NCBI GenBank assembly: GCA_002049825.1
Contig: MVCZ01000017.1
Location: 1-9,180, forward strand
Source: Candidatus Zhuqueibacterota bacterium 4484_188
GTDB lineage: Bacteria; Calditrichota; Calditrichia; RBG-13-44-9
Length of the DNA stretch: 9,180 nt
Direction: 5' to 3'
Made by a program: the position numbers and the translations under genes
Shown here: one piece after another, positions 8,261 to 9,180 of the stretch
How the letters are laid out: each line of letters starts with the position of its first letter
Numbering within the stretch: position 1 is the stretch's first letter
The notes under the pieces: model-generated
The model's database searches: none
Told to the model about the DNA's origin: nothing
What the model saw: only the letters and a program-made list of their open reading frames with translations

Positions 8261-9180
8261 CTATTTTATCGACTCAAAACCAAGCACCCGTAATCCTTTT
8301 CGAATCACCGGATCGCGCATGGTGTATTTCCAGATGAGTTCACTGCGGTAATTTTCAATCATTAGTAAAATCGCTGCCTGGTCAATGCCAAGGTAGTCCC
8401 GGTCAAACCACTCCACTGTAGGGTTAAAAGCGTCAACAAAACCGTATTTTCCCCACAGTCCCTTCCTGCCGTAGCGGGTGTACATGGCTTGCAGAGTGGG
8501 AATGACTGCTTGCGGTGCAAATACCACCGAACCGCCGGCAGCTGATGGCGCAATCGTGCCGTCGTCATTTTGAATCAGTTCCGGTCCGCTGGTTCCCCGG
8601 GCAGTATAGTAGTAAAAAGATTTTCCGTCCTGATTAAAAGAAGAACCGGGCCCGTCGCAAGCGGTCAGTCCCCAGCCGAGCGAATCGTAACCGGTCCAGC
8701 CCAGCGGATTTTCCACAGCGTAGCGCCGCTGCACCAAGGTGGCACGGCGGGAATTTTCGAAATAATCGATGCCCTTTTCCCGCAGGTACCCATCCGCAAG
8801 ATTGCGAAAATCCACAAAAATGTGCGAGTAGTGATGACCAAACAGCGGCGGAAATACCACATGCGCCAGCCCCGGATACGGTTCACGCCAGTCGTAAAAG
8901 CTGAGCCATTTCCGATAGGCGCGGGTGCTGTTGGTGTAATCCAGGCCGGCAGCAATAATGTATAGAATCAACGCCTCATTGTAGCCCACCCAGCCGATGG
9001 GACTAAAGCCGCTTTCCGGTTTCCAGCCCAGGGAGAGGGTTCCGGCATAACGGCCGGTGTCCGGCAGGGTGAAAAAATCCCAGTCAGCACGTCGCAGCAA
9101 CCGGTCGGTCAGTTGTCGGATTTCCCGCTCCGGTGCCGTGTCTGCCCGATAGTACTGCCGGGCAAAAAGAAAACCGGCAA
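8261..9180 (-). CDS. GH144-like glucoamylase-family protein, 5' end outside the window
   Basis: The frame is open to the right edge (first full codon at 9178), giving the last 305 residues and a TAG stop. It is a paralogue of the catalytic domain of the gene at 3277-5694: AGFLFARQYY aligns with GALTARQYF, VGYNEALILY with RGFNEAMIVY, GYDSLGWGLTACDGP with GYDSLVWGLTASDDP, YGFVDAFNP with FGFRDAFNL, and IDQAAILLMIENYRSE with IDQGPIVVMIENYRTE. It should therefore be a glucan hydrolase of the alpha/alpha-barrel 'glucoamylase family' (GH144-like). Unlike the paralogue, it stops soon after the barrel (LGFESIK) and has no sorting tail, so it may be periplasmic or a lipoprotein; the N-terminus needed to tell is missing. 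It has a longer loop after TACDGP (about 15 extra residues) and FAPQA where the paralogue has YVPQE. A TTG at 9100 could be mistaken for a start but lies inside the domain. Confidence 0.88.
   Translation of the reverse strand, partial: AGFLFARQYYRADTAPEREIRQLTDRLLRRADWDFFTLPDTGRYAGTLSLGWKPESGFSPIGWVGYNEALILYIIAAGLDYTNSTRAYRKWLSFYDWREPYPGLAHVVFPPLFGHHYSHIFVDFRNLADGYLREKGIDYFENSRRATLVQRRYAVENPLGWTGYDSLGWGLTACDGPGSSFNQDGKSFYYYTARGTSGPELIQNDDGTIAPSAAGGSVVFAPQAVIPTLQAMYTRYGRKGLWGKYGFVDAFNPTVEWFDRDYLGIDQAAILLMIENYRSELIWKYTMRDPVIRKGLRVLGFESIK

Noticed and set aside
1..9180. tRNA, rRNA, CRISPR array, insertion sequence or transposase
   Set aside because: No cloverleaf-like segment, regularly spaced repeats, transposase-like protein or rRNA-like conserved stretch was seen on either strand.

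Overview
The window looks like a carbohydrate-degradation locus from a bacterium of the FCB superphylum, possibly Calditrichota, Ignavibacteria or a KSB1-like lineage. The main pointer is the C-terminal sorting domain of the second gene (motif QNYPNPFNASTVIEF), which is typical of type IX-type secretion tails in that superphylum. Large extracellular multi-domain glycan-active proteins fit the same picture. The lineage is an inference from style; there is no rRNA or housekeeping marker in the window.

All four recognisable genes lie on the minus strand and read from right to left. First is a 5'-truncated GH144-like 'glucoamylase family' catalytic domain (8261-9180). A 149-bp AT-rich spacer with inverted repeats follows. 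Next is a broken gene (5720-8111) with a secretion signal, a carbohydrate-binding-like domain, a discoidin domain and a beta-sandwich, whose alpha/alpha catalytic part seems largely deleted; it carries a frameshift near 6304 and an in-frame TGA at 6143-6145. Only 25 bp further is a complete secreted GH144-like enzyme with a CBM-like domain, an Fn3 domain and a sorting tail (3277-5694). Last, after 155 bp, is a GH2-family hydrolase with C-terminal GATase-like and discoidin domains (191-3121). In the left margin there is a possible small plus-strand hydrophobic peptide gene (110-199).

Co-orientation, short gaps and related function suggest one glycan-use operon. The extracellular GH144-like enzymes would cut a glucan (beta-1,2-glucan is the known GH144 substrate), and the GH2 enzyme, which has no visible signal peptide, would act on smaller products. 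The substrate is inferred only. No transporter, regulator, tRNA, rRNA, insertion sequence or CRISPR array is visible.

The points most worth checking are the collapsed gene at 5720-8111, a likely in-frame gap in the GH2 gene near 2370-2400, the unusual GH2 architecture, and the tandem but diverged pair of GH144-like paralogues.
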